A stretch of DNA of 56,487 nt from Desemzia sp045528445 (lineage in GTDB: Bacteria; Bacillota; Bacilli; Lactobacillales; Carnobacteriaceae), in contig NZ_JBGQQU010000022.1 of the NCBI RefSeq assembly GCF_045528445.1, positions 1 to 56,487 of the forward strand, given 5' to 3'. Below are positions 34,600 to 42,901 of the stretch, in pieces. Within the stretch, counting starts at the first letter, position 1. Every line of letters begins with the position of its first letter. Below the pieces are notes generated by a model. It saw only the letters and a list, made by a program, of their open reading frames with translations. It ran no database searches and was not told the origin of the DNA. The translations under genes were made by a program, and so were the position numbers.

Positions 34600-34773
34600 T
34601 CAATCTTTATTTATCTTTTCTTTCTTTTCAGCTTGGTAATACAAAATAAAACCAGCCACAATACAGATTACGGCTAATGCTAAAACCCAACCACTGTTCT
34701 CACCTGGACCTGTAAGGCCTAATATCAGCGCAATAAATCCTAAAGACATGATGAACATTCCGTTTTTAAGCAT
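34600..34773 (-). CDS. Small membrane protein, 57 residues
   Basis: An ORF of 57 codons with GAGGGAG 8 nt before the ATG and a terminator 8 nt after the stop. The protein (MLKNGMFIMSLGFIALILGL start) has two hydrophobic helices (about 5-20 and 28-46) joined by TGPGENSGW and a lysine-rich cytoplasmic tail (QAEKKEKINKD). It resembles the many short two-helix membrane proteins of Gram-positives, but no family is recognised. It follows the 73-residue gene by 12 nt, so they are likely co-transcribed. Confidence 0.7.
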   Translation of the reverse strand: MLKNGMFIMSLGFIALILGLTGPGENSGWVLALAVICIVAGFILYYQAEKKEKINKD

Positions 34774-34785
34774 TGCCTATCTCCC

Positions 34786-35007
34786 TCATTCCACTGTAGC
34801 TTGAAAATACAATATAGAACCGTAATCTGTACCTTTAATAATTTTTTTAGCTAATTGAGCTGCTTCCTCTTCGTTATCCATAGTGGATTCAAAGTACAAT
34901 TTCATACCTTCTTTTTTTATGAAATTGTAGCTAACCCCATTTTCACTGTAATGAGTTAAAGTGTCAATTATTTTGTCTTGTTGAATCGGTGCATTTAAAA
35001 GAATCAT
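34786..35007 (-). CDS. Small hypothetical protein, 73 residues
   Basis: A 73-residue soluble protein (MILLNAPIQQDKIIDTL start) with AGGAGG 7 nt before the ATG. It has no signal peptide or membrane segment; predicted alternating strand and helix (YNFIKKEGMKLYFESTM, then EEEAAQLAKKIIKGT) suggests a small alpha/beta fold. It lies downstream of the EIIA gene but beyond a terminator (35042-35076), so it may be a separate unit with the 57-residue gene. Function unknown. Confidence 0.75.
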   Translation of the reverse strand: MILLNAPIQQDKIIDTLTHYSENGVSYNFIKKEGMKLYFESTMDNEEEAAQLAKKIIKGTDYGSILYFQATVE

Positions 35008-35041
35008 GTTTATTTCCTCCTAATTTTTGTTTAAACTGAAA

Positions 35042-35076
35042 AAGCTACAAAAAGGGATACTCACTTTTCGCAGCTT
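35042..35076 (-). terminator. Terminator after EIIA gene
   Basis: On the minus strand, AAGCTGCGAAAAG pairs with CTTTTTGTAGCTT (35064-35076 with 35042-35054), 13 bp including G-U pairs, then TTTTC. Confidence 0.8.
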
Positions 35077-35085
35077 GTCGTTGGT

Positions 35086-35418
35086 TTACTCTTCAATCAA
35101 AACGCCAGCTATTTTTTTGTAAACATCTACAACTTCAGCTGCTAAATCACGGAAAGTAATGGCATTCATCAAATGATCTTGCCCATGTACCATCAATAAA
35201 GATATCGTAACGGCATCCCCAGAGGCTTCTTTCGTTAACATACCTGTTTGAGATTTATGTGCTTCTGATAATGATTTATCAGCATCTTTGATTTTTTGGT
35301 CTGCTTCTTCAAAGTTCCCTTTTTTAGCAGCTTGGATAGCTTCCATAGCATCACTTTTAGCATTCCCGCCATTAATAATAAGACCCATGATCGTTTCTAA
35401 ATTTTGTTCATCTACCAC
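35086..35418 (-). CDS. celC: PTS EIIA, lactose/cellobiose family
   Basis: A 110-residue soluble phosphocarrier that forms a homotrimer and passes phosphate from HPr to EIIB. The phosphorylated His lies in LLMVHGQDHLMNAITF (His at about 78 or 82). The start METIMGLIINGGNAKSDAMEAIQAAKKGNF region is the classical N-terminal helix pair. It is downstream of EIIB with a hairpin between. No EIIC is present at this locus; the EIIC genes at 14152 and 17407 are candidates to use it. Confidence 0.94.
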   Translation of the reverse strand: MVDEQNLETIMGLIINGGNAKSDAMEAIQAAKKGNFEEADQKIKDADKSLSEAHKSQTGMLTKEASGDAVTISLLMVHGQDHLMNAITFRDLAAEVVDVYKKIAGVLIEE

Positions 35419-35510
35419 AATAAAACTTCCCTTCCATTACTACGAGATTGACTGTATTAGGTTATCTTTATTTCTTCGTACGTTTAGTTTACTAAATGAG
35501 CTGCGAAAAG

Positions 35511-35545
35511 CAGCCTATGTGGCTATAAACCAATAGGCTGGATGC
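35511..35545 (-). terminator. Hairpin between EIIB and EIIA genes
   Basis: CAGCCTAT / ATAGGCTG (35511-35518, 35533-35540) with additional GG/CC pairing inside is followed on the minus strand by CTTTTC. It probably attenuates EIIA relative to EIIB or protects the EIIB message. Confidence 0.7.
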
Positions 35546-35580
35546 TTTTCTCCACTCTCTTAAACGGTTTGCTATACTCT

Positions 35581-35889
35581 CTAGATTAATGTTAATGCGT
35601 GATCTAGTACTTTCTCACCGTTCATCATACCGTAGTCTTGCATGTTGATGATGTCTACTGGAATATTTTTATCAGCAACTTTCTTTTCAAATTGAGATTT
35701 CATGAAGCGAACTTGTGGTCCTAATAATAGAACGTTTACATCTTTATTCGCTAAGTTAGCATCAGCTTCTGAAGCGGAAACGGCAAAGATATCTGCTTCG
35801 ATTCCTTTTGCTTCTGCTGATTTTTCCATTTTGCTTACTAATAAACTTGTACTCATACCTGCTGCACATACTAACATAATTGTTTTCAT
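35581..35889 (-). CDS. celA: PTS EIIB, lactose/cellobiose family
   Basis: A 102-residue soluble phosphocarrier. The active-site Cys is in VCAAGMSTSLLVSKM, the P-loop of EIIB-cellobiose. The ATG at 35889 (MKTIMLV) is chosen because GGAGTG precedes it by 8 nt; the upstream extension of the frame would run into the promoter. First gene behind a perfect sigma-54 promoter (35939-35955). It takes phosphate from EIIA and passes it to the sugar bound by EIIC. Confidence 0.95.
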   Translation of the reverse strand: MKTIMLVCAAGMSTSLLVSKMEKSAEAKGIEADIFAVSASEADANLANKDVNVLLLGPQVRFMKSQFEKKVADKNIPVDIINMQDYGMMNGEKVLDHALTLI

Positions 35890-35938
35890 TTTATATTCAC
35901 TCCATATATGATATTTTTTTACCTTACACTTATATATA

Positions 35939-35979
35939 AGCAATTTTCGTGCCAACTTTTTAAAAAGTAAACGTTATCA
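35939..35979 (-). promoter_or_regulatory. Sigma-54 promoter with adjacent cre site
   Basis: On the minus strand, TTGGCACGAAAATTGCT (35955 to 35939) matches the -24/-12 consensus TTGGCACN5TTGCW exactly. Just upstream, TGATAACGTTTACT (35979 to 35966) matches the CcpA cre consensus at all but the last position. The EIIB/EIIA transcript therefore needs RpoN and the LevR-type activator encoded next door, and is probably under catabolite control. Confidence 0.92.
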
Positions 35980-36003
35980 GAAAAGGCTTTCTCACCATTG
36001 TAA

Positions 36004-36053
36004 AAATACACACTAAAAACAAATGGTTACACATTTGTTTTTAGTGTGTATTT
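36004..36053. terminator. 50-bp near-perfect palindrome
   Basis: Two 22-nt arms (36004-36025 and 36032-36053) with perfect complementarity surround the loop GTTACA. It directly follows the stop of the activator gene at 36057 and can act as its terminator, but it also sits 50-100 bp upstream of the sigma-54 promoter, where activator-binding sites are expected. Confidence 0.75.
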
Positions 36054-36056
36054 CTG

Positions 36057-38744
36057 TCATTCATGAGTCTTATTTTCTAACAACATGTAAGCCAAGTACG
36101 CTATCTCATCTTCTGGAAATTGGATCTCATAACGACGTTCCAATACGATGCACGTTGTTTTAGTCACATCCATCAAGATTCGATTTTGTTTAACAAACAT
36201 TTCTTTATTAGGAAACGGACGTAAAAAAGCTTCTGTTCTTAAAGAATCAACCAAGAATACCAGGTGAAGGATGACCCCTACTTTTACACCCGCATCAATC
36301 TGAAACTGCATGTTAACCAGTAATTTATCTACTACATCTCGCACCAATTCCAGCAATTCTTGGACAGAATCCACCGATTTAATCGTTCCTTCGAGTGAAT
36401 GAGCCATTTCTTCTACTGGAAAATCCGATTCTAAATGACGCTTTAAATCGGTTAATTTGTTGCCCTCAAAAATATCAAAAGCCGAGTAATAAGGAACCGA
36501 GGAATAATCAAAGCCTACTGTTCCTACGATAGCTTTTAAGTCATATTTTTCCATTAATTGATCAATTCGTTGACGAAATTGCTCTCGCTGCAGAAATTGG
36601 AGCGGAATAATTTTTGTCATGGTCGTATCAATTTCTGTTTCTAATTTTTCTTCGAGCTTTTTCGCTACTCCTTCTCCAGTAAAGCAAGTCACCACAATAA
36701 CAGGTTTCTTGTCTTTCTTTACTGTGAAATTTTGCTGGATACTGTTGCTCATTCCACGTTGACAGCTTTGATAAATGTCTTCTAATGACCTGCCTAAACT
36801 GGCCATTCGAACAGCCTCCAACACAATCGGAGTACTCGTCATCGACAAAGTCTTGATAGGCATATCCAACTCTTCTGCTAAAATATCCCCAAATGAATTC
36901 AGCGATCCCATATCAGTCAGCAATAAGATGCCTTGTGCATAATCTTTCATGTGATCCCGAATCGTTATCCTGACCCATTCGTACATTTCCTTGACTTTCA
37001 TCGTCAACGGCATGTCTAGAGCAATCCCAAATTTAGTATCTAATAATTCTTGGACCGTTTCCAACATACTGCTGGCAGTAGATTTTCCATGCATCATTAC
37101 AAAGACGCCGACTTTTTCTTGCAGCTCTTCTGACTTCTCTTTTAAATCGATCGTCAGAAACATCGTAATAAAACCGATTTCATCTAATGGTATCTCAATC
37201 ACAAACTTCTCTTCAATCAAGGAAGACAATTCGATAGCTACTTGGAACTCTTTGGAATACTGTTTACGGACACCATTTAAGTTAGGATGGATAATAGGTC
37301 GATTTTCTCGAATACGGTCTAATGTACTTTGCAAATGCAATGAAAAAGCAAAACGCGTGCTGTTATTGAATGTTCGATTCAAGCGTTTTTCTGCTATATC
37401 GTAGACCATTTCGGTAGCTTCCAAAATATCCGTTGAAATCAATTCTTTCTGTACTTCTCTACTCGCCAACTGCTCAATGTAATCATTGAAATAATGTCCC
37501 ATGCCATTTTGTACAAACTTCTCCAAGTCGATATTTTGAGCACCTGATCTGAGCAACTCATCTACGCGTTCTTCAATCGCATTGTAGACACTCATATCTT
37601 CTCCGGAACCTAAAAAATAATCCGAATCTTGGTGATTTGATTCAAAAACAAACCGGTTTTGCTGCGGTTTAATGATTCGATTCAGGCGATCTGGCGCTTC
37701 TTTTTTGAGCAATAATCCTTTTTGTACTTGTAATGGCAAATCTTTTTGCGTAATGTTCAAATGGTCTTCATCATTCGTACGGTAATGCAAAAAAGCTTTC
37801 GCACAAACCAGTTTTAAATCTCGCTCCACTTGTCCAATATTGGCTTCAGGATGATAAAGCATAAAGGCTAAGATGACGTCCCGTTCAGCAACAATCTCCT
37901 GATTCAAACGACGGGCTTCTTGCTGTAAGAAAGCTGCTACTAATTGATACCGTTCATCAATGGTTCTTTCCGACAATGGCGGCAAGGTAATCGACATGGG
38001 GATACGTCGTTTGAATGTTGACAACAATACATCAGAACTTTCAGTGGTAGCCCCGATAATCTGAACACTTGCTTCATACTCTTTGCCGCTTTCTCCTAAA
38101 GGCTGATAGACACCTTTGTCGATAAACGTAAACAACATTTCTTGCCCCTCAGGAGGCAGCCGATGGATTTCATCTAAAAACAGAATCCCGCCATCAGCTT
38201 TTTTCAACAAACCTGGTGTATCTTCAGTCGCACCCGTATACGACCCTTTTTTCACTCCAAAAATGTGCCCAAACAATAGTTGTGGATTTTGAGCGTAATC
38301 GGCACAGTTAAATGAAATAAAAGGGGCATCTTGCGGCATTGCTTTAGCTTCTAAAGCAAACTCATACATGCTGCGGGCAAAAACAGATTTCCCAGTCCCA
38401 GTTTGACCAAAAATGATCGTATGCAAGCCTCTAGGCGGGTAAAGTATAGCCGCTTTAGCTTGCTGCACCATAATTTTTAAAGACAAATTATACCCGATCA
38501 TTTTTGAAAAAGCTTTGCTTTCCCCATCTTCTTTTTTAGAACGAGGCGATTTGAATTGAAATAATACCGGACGGCCGACAATTTTGTGGACTTTATGATC
38601 CGCATACAGCTCGTTTAAATAGCGGCTCACATTTGTTCGATCAAGTTCAAGCGCTTCTGCAAGCTCCCTTGCAGAAAAGGAATCATCTGGATTTTGCTGT
38701 AAATACTTCAATACTAAGTCTTTACGATTGCTCATCTTCAACAC
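36057..38744 (-). CDS. LevR/CelR-type sigma-54-dependent activator with PRD and PTS domains
   Basis: 895 residues. Order: N-terminal winged helix (about 1-60), AAA+ sigma-54 interaction domain with Walker A GQTGTGKS at 113-120, the sigma-54 loop in variant form KKGSYTGA, Walker B GGILFLDEIHRL, then PRD1, an EIIA-mannose-like domain (VFVMMHGKSTASSM), an EIIB-like segment (VTCFTGEGVAKKL) and PRD2. Phosphorylation of the His and Cys sites by PTS components tunes activity. The target is surely the sigma-54 promoter at 35939. The start may be GTG 38744, TTG 38741 or ATG 38735; an AAAGGAG is nearby. Confidence 0.95.
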   Translation of the reverse strand: MLKMSNRKDLVLKYLQQNPDDSFSARELAEALELDRTNVSRYLNELYADHKVHKIVGRPVLFQFKSPRSKKEDGESKAFSKMIGYNLSLKIMVQQAKAAILYPPRGLHTIIFGQTGTGKSVFARSMYEFALEAKAMPQDAPFISFNCADYAQNPQLLFGHIFGVKKGSYTGATEDTPGLLKKADGGILFLDEIHRLPPEGQEMLFTFIDKGVYQPLGESGKEYEASVQIIGATTESSDVLLSTFKRRIPMSITLPPLSERTIDERYQLVAAFLQQEARRLNQEIVAERDVILAFMLYHPEANIGQVERDLKLVCAKAFLHYRTNDEDHLNITQKDLPLQVQKGLLLKKEAPDRLNRIIKPQQNRFVFESNHQDSDYFLGSGEDMSVYNAIEERVDELLRSGAQNIDLEKFVQNGMGHYFNDYIEQLASREVQKELISTDILEATEMVYDIAEKRLNRTFNNSTRFAFSLHLQSTLDRIRENRPIIHPNLNGVRKQYSKEFQVAIELSSLIEEKFVIEIPLDEIGFITMFLTIDLKEKSEELQEKVGVFVMMHGKSTASSMLETVQELLDTKFGIALDMPLTMKVKEMYEWVRITIRDHMKDYAQGILLLTDMGSLNSFGDILAEELDMPIKTLSMTSTPIVLEAVRMASLGRSLEDIYQSCQRGMSNSIQQNFTVKKDKKPVIVVTCFTGEGVAKKLEEKLETEIDTTMTKIIPLQFLQREQFRQRIDQLMEKYDLKAIVGTVGFDYSSVPYYSAFDIFEGNKLTDLKRHLESDFPVEEMAHSLEGTIKSVDSVQELLELVRDVVDKLLVNMQFQIDAGVKVGVILHLVFLVDSLRTEAFLRPFPNKEMFVKQNRILMDVTKTTCIVLERRYEIQFPEDEIAYLAYMLLENKTHE

Positions 38745-38765
38745 ATTCTCCTTTTAAGCAAAAAA

Positions 38766-40052
38766 CTATTCTGACTTTTTACGTCTTGCTCCTTTATTCT
38801 TCGTTTTTTTCGTACGATTCTTTTTCTTTTTCTTCACAGGTGCCTCAACAGGTTGTGTAGACACAGGTTTCTTAACTTTTTTAGGAACAACTTTTTTGAT
38901 GGTTTCTTTTTCAGCATGCGGCGCTTCTTCTTGAACTACTTTTTTGGTCACTAATTCCCCACCATATAAGTACAATTGGATCAAAGACAATTCCAACGGA
39001 GCGATCAATTGTTTGAAATTACGCAGTTCCCGCTCATTGACTAACGTTAAGACAGTCCCTTTGCGTCTCATACGTCCTGTACGCCCAGAACGGTGAACAT
39101 AACTTTCTTTAGAGATAGGAATATCGTATTGAATCACGTAATCCAAGGCTTCTATATCTAAACCTCTTGAAGCTAGATCCGTCGTCAATAAATATTGGAT
39201 TTTTCCATTACGGAAGTCTTGCAGGACTTGTTGACGTTCCGTTTTGTTCCGTTCGCTATGCAATACGCCAGCTGAAACTCCTTCAAAACGCAAACGATCC
39301 AATGCAGCCGTCAAACTAGCTACATCATTAAAAAAGACTAACGCTCTAAAATCCGGTAAATGACTCAATTGTTTTAATGTCGCATCTCGTTTGCGAATCG
39401 GCGTTTCGATATAAGCATGAACGATTTCACCTTTTGAATCATCTATTGCTGTAACATCTTTCCAGATTGGTTCCACGTTGAACCATTTAGACAAATCTTG
39501 CATCAATGCGTTGCTGGTAGCTGAGAAGAATCCCATTTGACGATCACTTGGCATTTTTTTGATCACTTCACGTACTGTGCTCAATTGATCTTGTCCCAAC
39601 AATTGATCTGCTTCATCCAATACGACTGTTTGCACTTGATGCAGCTTTAATTTGCGTTTATCGGCCAATTCTAAGATACGTCCTGGTGTCCCGACAATAA
39701 TTTCAGGTTTGCTTTTTAATTTGTCGATCTGGCGTTGGATGTTGGCCCCTCCAATTAACGTTAATGTAGTCAATTGCAACGCTTTAGCCCATTCACTGAC
39801 AACTTGTCCAACTTGAACGGCCAATTCTTGAGAAGGCTCTAAAATCAATAACTGCATTCCATCTGTCGGCACAATCTGTTCCAATAGCGGAATAGAATAA
39901 GCCAATGTTTTTCCACTACCAGTAGGAGAGATTCCTACTACGTCTTTCTTCTCTTTTAATAAATCATATACTTCCGTTTGAATGGCCGTTGGTGCACCAA
40001 AACCGGAATCATTCCAATGTTTCTGGAATGCAGGGATTAATTGTTCATTCAT
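38766..40052 (-). CDS. DEAD-box RNA helicase (YfmL-like)
   Basis: 428 residues from the ATG at 40052, which has AGAGGAG upstream; the longer frame lacks a ribosome site. Core motifs: Q-motif FGAPTAIQTEVYD, motif I PTGSGKT (43-49), GG and TPGR motifs, DEAD in VVLDEADQLL, SAT, and the C-terminal HRSGRTGR. The core is followed by a highly basic lysine-rich tail of about 60 residues (PVKKKKKNRTKKTKNKGARRKK) that likely binds RNA. It resembles B. subtilis YfmL, involved in ribosome assembly and cold adaptation. Confidence 0.92.
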   Translation of the reverse strand: MNEQLIPAFQKHWNDSGFGAPTAIQTEVYDLLKEKKDVVGISPTGSGKTLAYSIPLLEQIVPTDGMQLLILEPSQELAVQVGQVVSEWAKALQLTTLTLIGGANIQRQIDKLKSKPEIIVGTPGRILELADKRKLKLHQVQTVVLDEADQLLGQDQLSTVREVIKKMPSDRQMGFFSATSNALMQDLSKWFNVEPIWKDVTAIDDSKGEIVHAYIETPIRKRDATLKQLSHLPDFRALVFFNDVASLTAALDRLRFEGVSAGVLHSERNKTERQQVLQDFRNGKIQYLLTTDLASRGLDIEALDYVIQYDIPISKESYVHRSGRTGRMRRKGTVLTLVNERELRNFKQLIAPLELSLIQLYLYGGELVTKKVVQEEAPHAEKETIKKVVPKKVKKPVSTQPVEAPVKKKKKNRTKKTKNKGARRKKSE

Positions 40053-40130
40053 GTGATTGCTCCTCTTATTTACGGTATTTAGGTCTTTTCGATCGCCCTT
40101 TTTATGATGCTCTTCGAAAAACAGTTTAAA

Positions 40131-40154
40131 AGGCTGAGACATTATTCTCAGCCT
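40131..40154 (-). terminator. Hairpin after Gfo/Idh/MocA gene
   Basis: AGGCTGAGA / TCTCAGCCT (40131-40139, 40146-40154) is followed on the minus strand by TTTT. Same GGCTGrGA core as the hairpins at 1001 and 28799. Confidence 0.75.
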
Positions 40155-40172
40155 AAACATTTTTCACTTTTT

Positions 40173-41171
40173 TTAGTCTGCTGGATAAACGATTTCTGCG
40201 TCTTTTCGCAGCTCATAAAGTACTTGATTGACTTGTTGACTCAGGTTTGTCCATTCTTGATAGTCTTTTAAGCGCTCTTCATCTTCTGCGTGATTGATCA
40301 CATCTGCAAATGCAATAGCTTCTTCGATCATAGGAGATTTTTGAGCCGATTTAGCAATGTTGTCTTTTAGTCCTGATTTGCGGTCAACGATTTCAATAGC
40401 GGATATTCCGGTAACTCCGTCTAAGGAAATGGTTTTGTTTAATCCGTAAATTTCACTTGGCAAATAAGAACTAGCAATTTTTCCTGTCTGCATCGTGACA
40501 TCAAACGTCGGATAACGTAAGATCATAGTCCCTTTTCCATCGACCCCTGTAGACACTTTTTGCGCAAAGTAATGAGAAGACTGAGGCATACCGAACCAAG
40601 AAACGGCTGCATAAATCAAGTAAACACCTAAGTCTGCTAAAGCTCCCCCAGAGAATTTCAATGAAAAGATATTCGGTTCTTCTCCATTTAACACATTGTC
40701 ATAACGAGAAGAATATTTCATGTACGTCAAATTAGCCCCTTGGATATTCTCAATGTTTTGAACTTCCACTTTCACTCGCTGGAAATTTTCTTCGTGGATA
40801 TGGCGAGCTGCATCAAACAAGAATACCTTGTTTTCTTTAGCCTTTTGTGTGGCTTTTTCCCATTCGTTTGGATTAGAGAACATCGGCTTTTCTACAATCA
40901 CATGTTTGCCATGCTTCATCAACTCAATCGCTTGCTCAAAGTGCAAACTATTCGGAGAAGCTACATAAACCACATCGATTTCCGGGTGTTGCGCAAAAAC
41001 AGTCAAGTCTGTTTCAAAGACGTCAGCTCCGTATGGTTTACCAAAAGATTCTGCTTTTTCTACAGAACGTGAATAAACCGCTTTTAAGGAATAGAGTTTC
41101 GATTCCAACGCAGCATCTACGAAAACATTTGTAATAGAGTTTGTTCCAATAATTCCAAGATTTAAAGTCAT
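40173..41171 (-). CDS. Gfo/Idh/MocA-family oxidoreductase
   Basis: 332 residues. The Rossmann NAD(P) site opens with LGIIGTNSITNVFVDAAL, a variant of GxGxxG, and the family motif VIVEKPMFSNP (the catalytic-region EKP) is present at about 92-102. The C-terminal half is the alpha/beta dimerisation domain. Members oxidise or reduce sugars, inositols or sugar nucleotides. GGAGG lies 8 nt before the ATG. No pathway context is evident. Confidence 0.92.
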   Translation of the reverse strand: MTLNLGIIGTNSITNVFVDAALESKLYSLKAVYSRSVEKAESFGKPYGADVFETDLTVFAQHPEIDVVYVASPNSLHFEQAIELMKHGKHVIVEKPMFSNPNEWEKATQKAKENKVFLFDAARHIHEENFQRVKVEVQNIENIQGANLTYMKYSSRYDNVLNGEEPNIFSLKFSGGALADLGVYLIYAAVSWFGMPQSSHYFAQKVSTGVDGKGTMILRYPTFDVTMQTGKIASSYLPSEIYGLNKTISLDGVTGISAIEIVDRKSGLKDNIAKSAQKSPMIEEAIAFADVINHAEDEERLKDYQEWTNLSQQVNQVLYELRKDAEIVYPAD

Positions 41172-41857
41172 ACAAAAAAACCTCCAGTAATTTTGAATTT
41201 ATTATGAATAAGATGGTAATCCTGTTGTATACTATTGCTCCTAAGATCAGAAAGCTTTTCTCCCAAAGCTAAACGAGGCAATTCGCACGCTTCCAATCAA
41301 ATAAAATACCTCTCCATTTTCTTATTTTACCAAATCTCCTCTAATAGTAAAAGCAAAGCTGAAAATAAAGCTGTTAATCTTAGAATAGATGAGATGAGGT
41401 GAAAACCACTTTACAACTTTTTGTCTCGTTCCTCGAAAATAGAATAAATTCCACTGATCAAGCTTATACGTACGTTTTTTCAAATTGAGCTGCAGGGTGA
41501 AGGGATTAAAATACTATATTGAACCTTGTATTTCACCTATATGGTACTTGAAACCCACTTCATCTACCATATCCTCAAATGATTTCACCACTTATGGTCC
41601 GAATCAAACTCTTATCTACCATATCGTATTAAATGTTACTGCAATATGGTACTAGCAACGCATCCCGTCCACCATAACTCCCACCAAACTATTCACACAT
41701 AATACCGATACTTTCAAGCACTTTAGTGTTGATTGAAAAACTGTAGAAAAACAGCTGATAGTCAAAAAGCTGACAGCTTCTTACAAATTCAGTAAGAAAC
41801 TGTCAGCTTTTGTGGTCTTTTTGAACAGATATTTGTTTACTCTGAACACAACAACGG
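41172..41857. repeat. Gene-free spacer with six alternating TACCATAT repeats
   Basis: Within this 686-nt gap, the core ATATGGTA alternates orientation six times about 26 nt apart: 41539 (forward), 41565 (reverse TACCATATC), 41591 (forward CTTATGGTC), 41617 (reverse), 41644 (forward) and 41671 (reverse ACCATAAC). The architecture equals that at 10671 but the motif is different. No coding frame is present; the gap ends with the terminator at 41765. Confidence 0.75.
41765..41812 (-). terminator. Terminator after aldo/keto reductase gene
   Basis: AAAAGCTGACAG..TTCTTAC pairs with GTAAGAA..CTGTCAGCTTTT (41765-41784, 41792-41811), a stem of about 19 bp, with T residues on the minus strand. It lies 46 nt past the stop at 41858. 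Confidence 0.85.
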
Positions 41858-42769
41858 TTAGTGTCTCATACGTCCTGTTCCGCTGCCTCGTCCTTTTTGA
41901 ATATTTTTACGACGATTGGTCCGATCAGTATTTCCTCCGCCATCATCGTTGTCACGCTCTTTTCTTGGAACATCCAAGTTGTTTAAAGTAGTCATGTCGC
42001 TATCACTCAAATTAAAATCGAATATATCAATATTATCTCGAATATGGTCTTTGTTTCCAGATTGCGGAATAGGGATCACATTACGATCTACTGACCAACG
42101 TAAAGCTATTTGTTCAGGTGTTTTATTATAATTTTCTGCAATAGACATCAATCTTCGTTCTTTTTGCACTTTCCCTCTTTTCAATGGGGAGTACGCCATA
42201 GAGACAATATTTTCATCGTCACAATAATCATTGGTACTGCGGTCGCTTGCTCCAGGGTACATTTGATATTGATTTACTGCCGGTCTTACTTTAGCTTCAT
42301 CCAGCAACATTGCTAAATGACCACGACTAAAGTTCGAAACCCCAATCGATTGCACTCGACCAGAAGCATAAATATCTTCCATCGCTCTCCACGTGTCTAA
42401 TGTTACTTCATCATCTTTAGCTGGCTTGTGAATAAGCAGCAAGTCAATATATTGCGTGTTCAAACGTTCTAAACTTGCTTCAAATGCATCAATCGTTTTA
42501 TCAAATCCCATATCTTCTGGAGCAATTTTAGTGACCACAAAAATTTCATCTCGACTAATGCCGGCGTTGATCGCTAAGTTGATGCCACGTCCAACCTCTT
42601 CTTCGTTGTCATAAGATGCTGCTGTATCAATCAAGCGATAACCTTGATTCAACGCATAAAATACTGCTTCTTCCGCTTGGGAACCGGATAATCCTGCTGT
42701 CCCTAATCCAATACGCGGAATCGTGTAACCATTGTTTAAAGGAATTCTGTCATATAAGCTTACTACCAT
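41858..42769 (-). CDS. Aldo/keto reductase with basic glycine-rich tail
   Basis: 303 residues. The barrel motifs are GYRLIDTAASYDNEEEVG (Asp and Tyr), FVVTKIAPED (Lys), DLLLIHKPAKDD (His), SIGVSNFSRGHLAML and IPQSGNKDHIRDNI. The enzyme core ends near residue 270, where family members stop. A further 33 residues (NDDGGGNTDRTNRRKNIQKG and on to RMRH) are acidic, then Gly/Arg/Lys-rich; this extension is unusual. Cytosolic NADPH reductase of unknown substrate. Monocistronic. Confidence 0.9.
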   Translation of the reverse strand: MVVSLYDRIPLNNGYTIPRIGLGTAGLSGSQAEEAVFYALNQGYRLIDTAASYDNEEEVGRGINLAINAGISRDEIFVVTKIAPEDMGFDKTIDAFEASLERLNTQYIDLLLIHKPAKDDEVTLDTWRAMEDIYASGRVQSIGVSNFSRGHLAMLLDEAKVRPAVNQYQMYPGASDRSTNDYCDDENIVSMAYSPLKRGKVQKERRLMSIAENYNKTPEQIALRWSVDRNVIPIPQSGNKDHIRDNIDIFDFNLSDSDMTTLNNLDVPRKERDNDDGGGNTDRTNRRKNIQKGRGSGTGRMRH

Positions 42770-42901
42770 ATGCTTCGCCTCCTATTTATGTTACCCCTAG
42801 TTTATCGAACCCAACTAAAAACATCAAAAGAAACCACTTACAACCAAAATGTTTCTCGAAAAAAAGACACCTTCCAACTGTTTGGAGAAGTGCCTTCTTT
42901 G

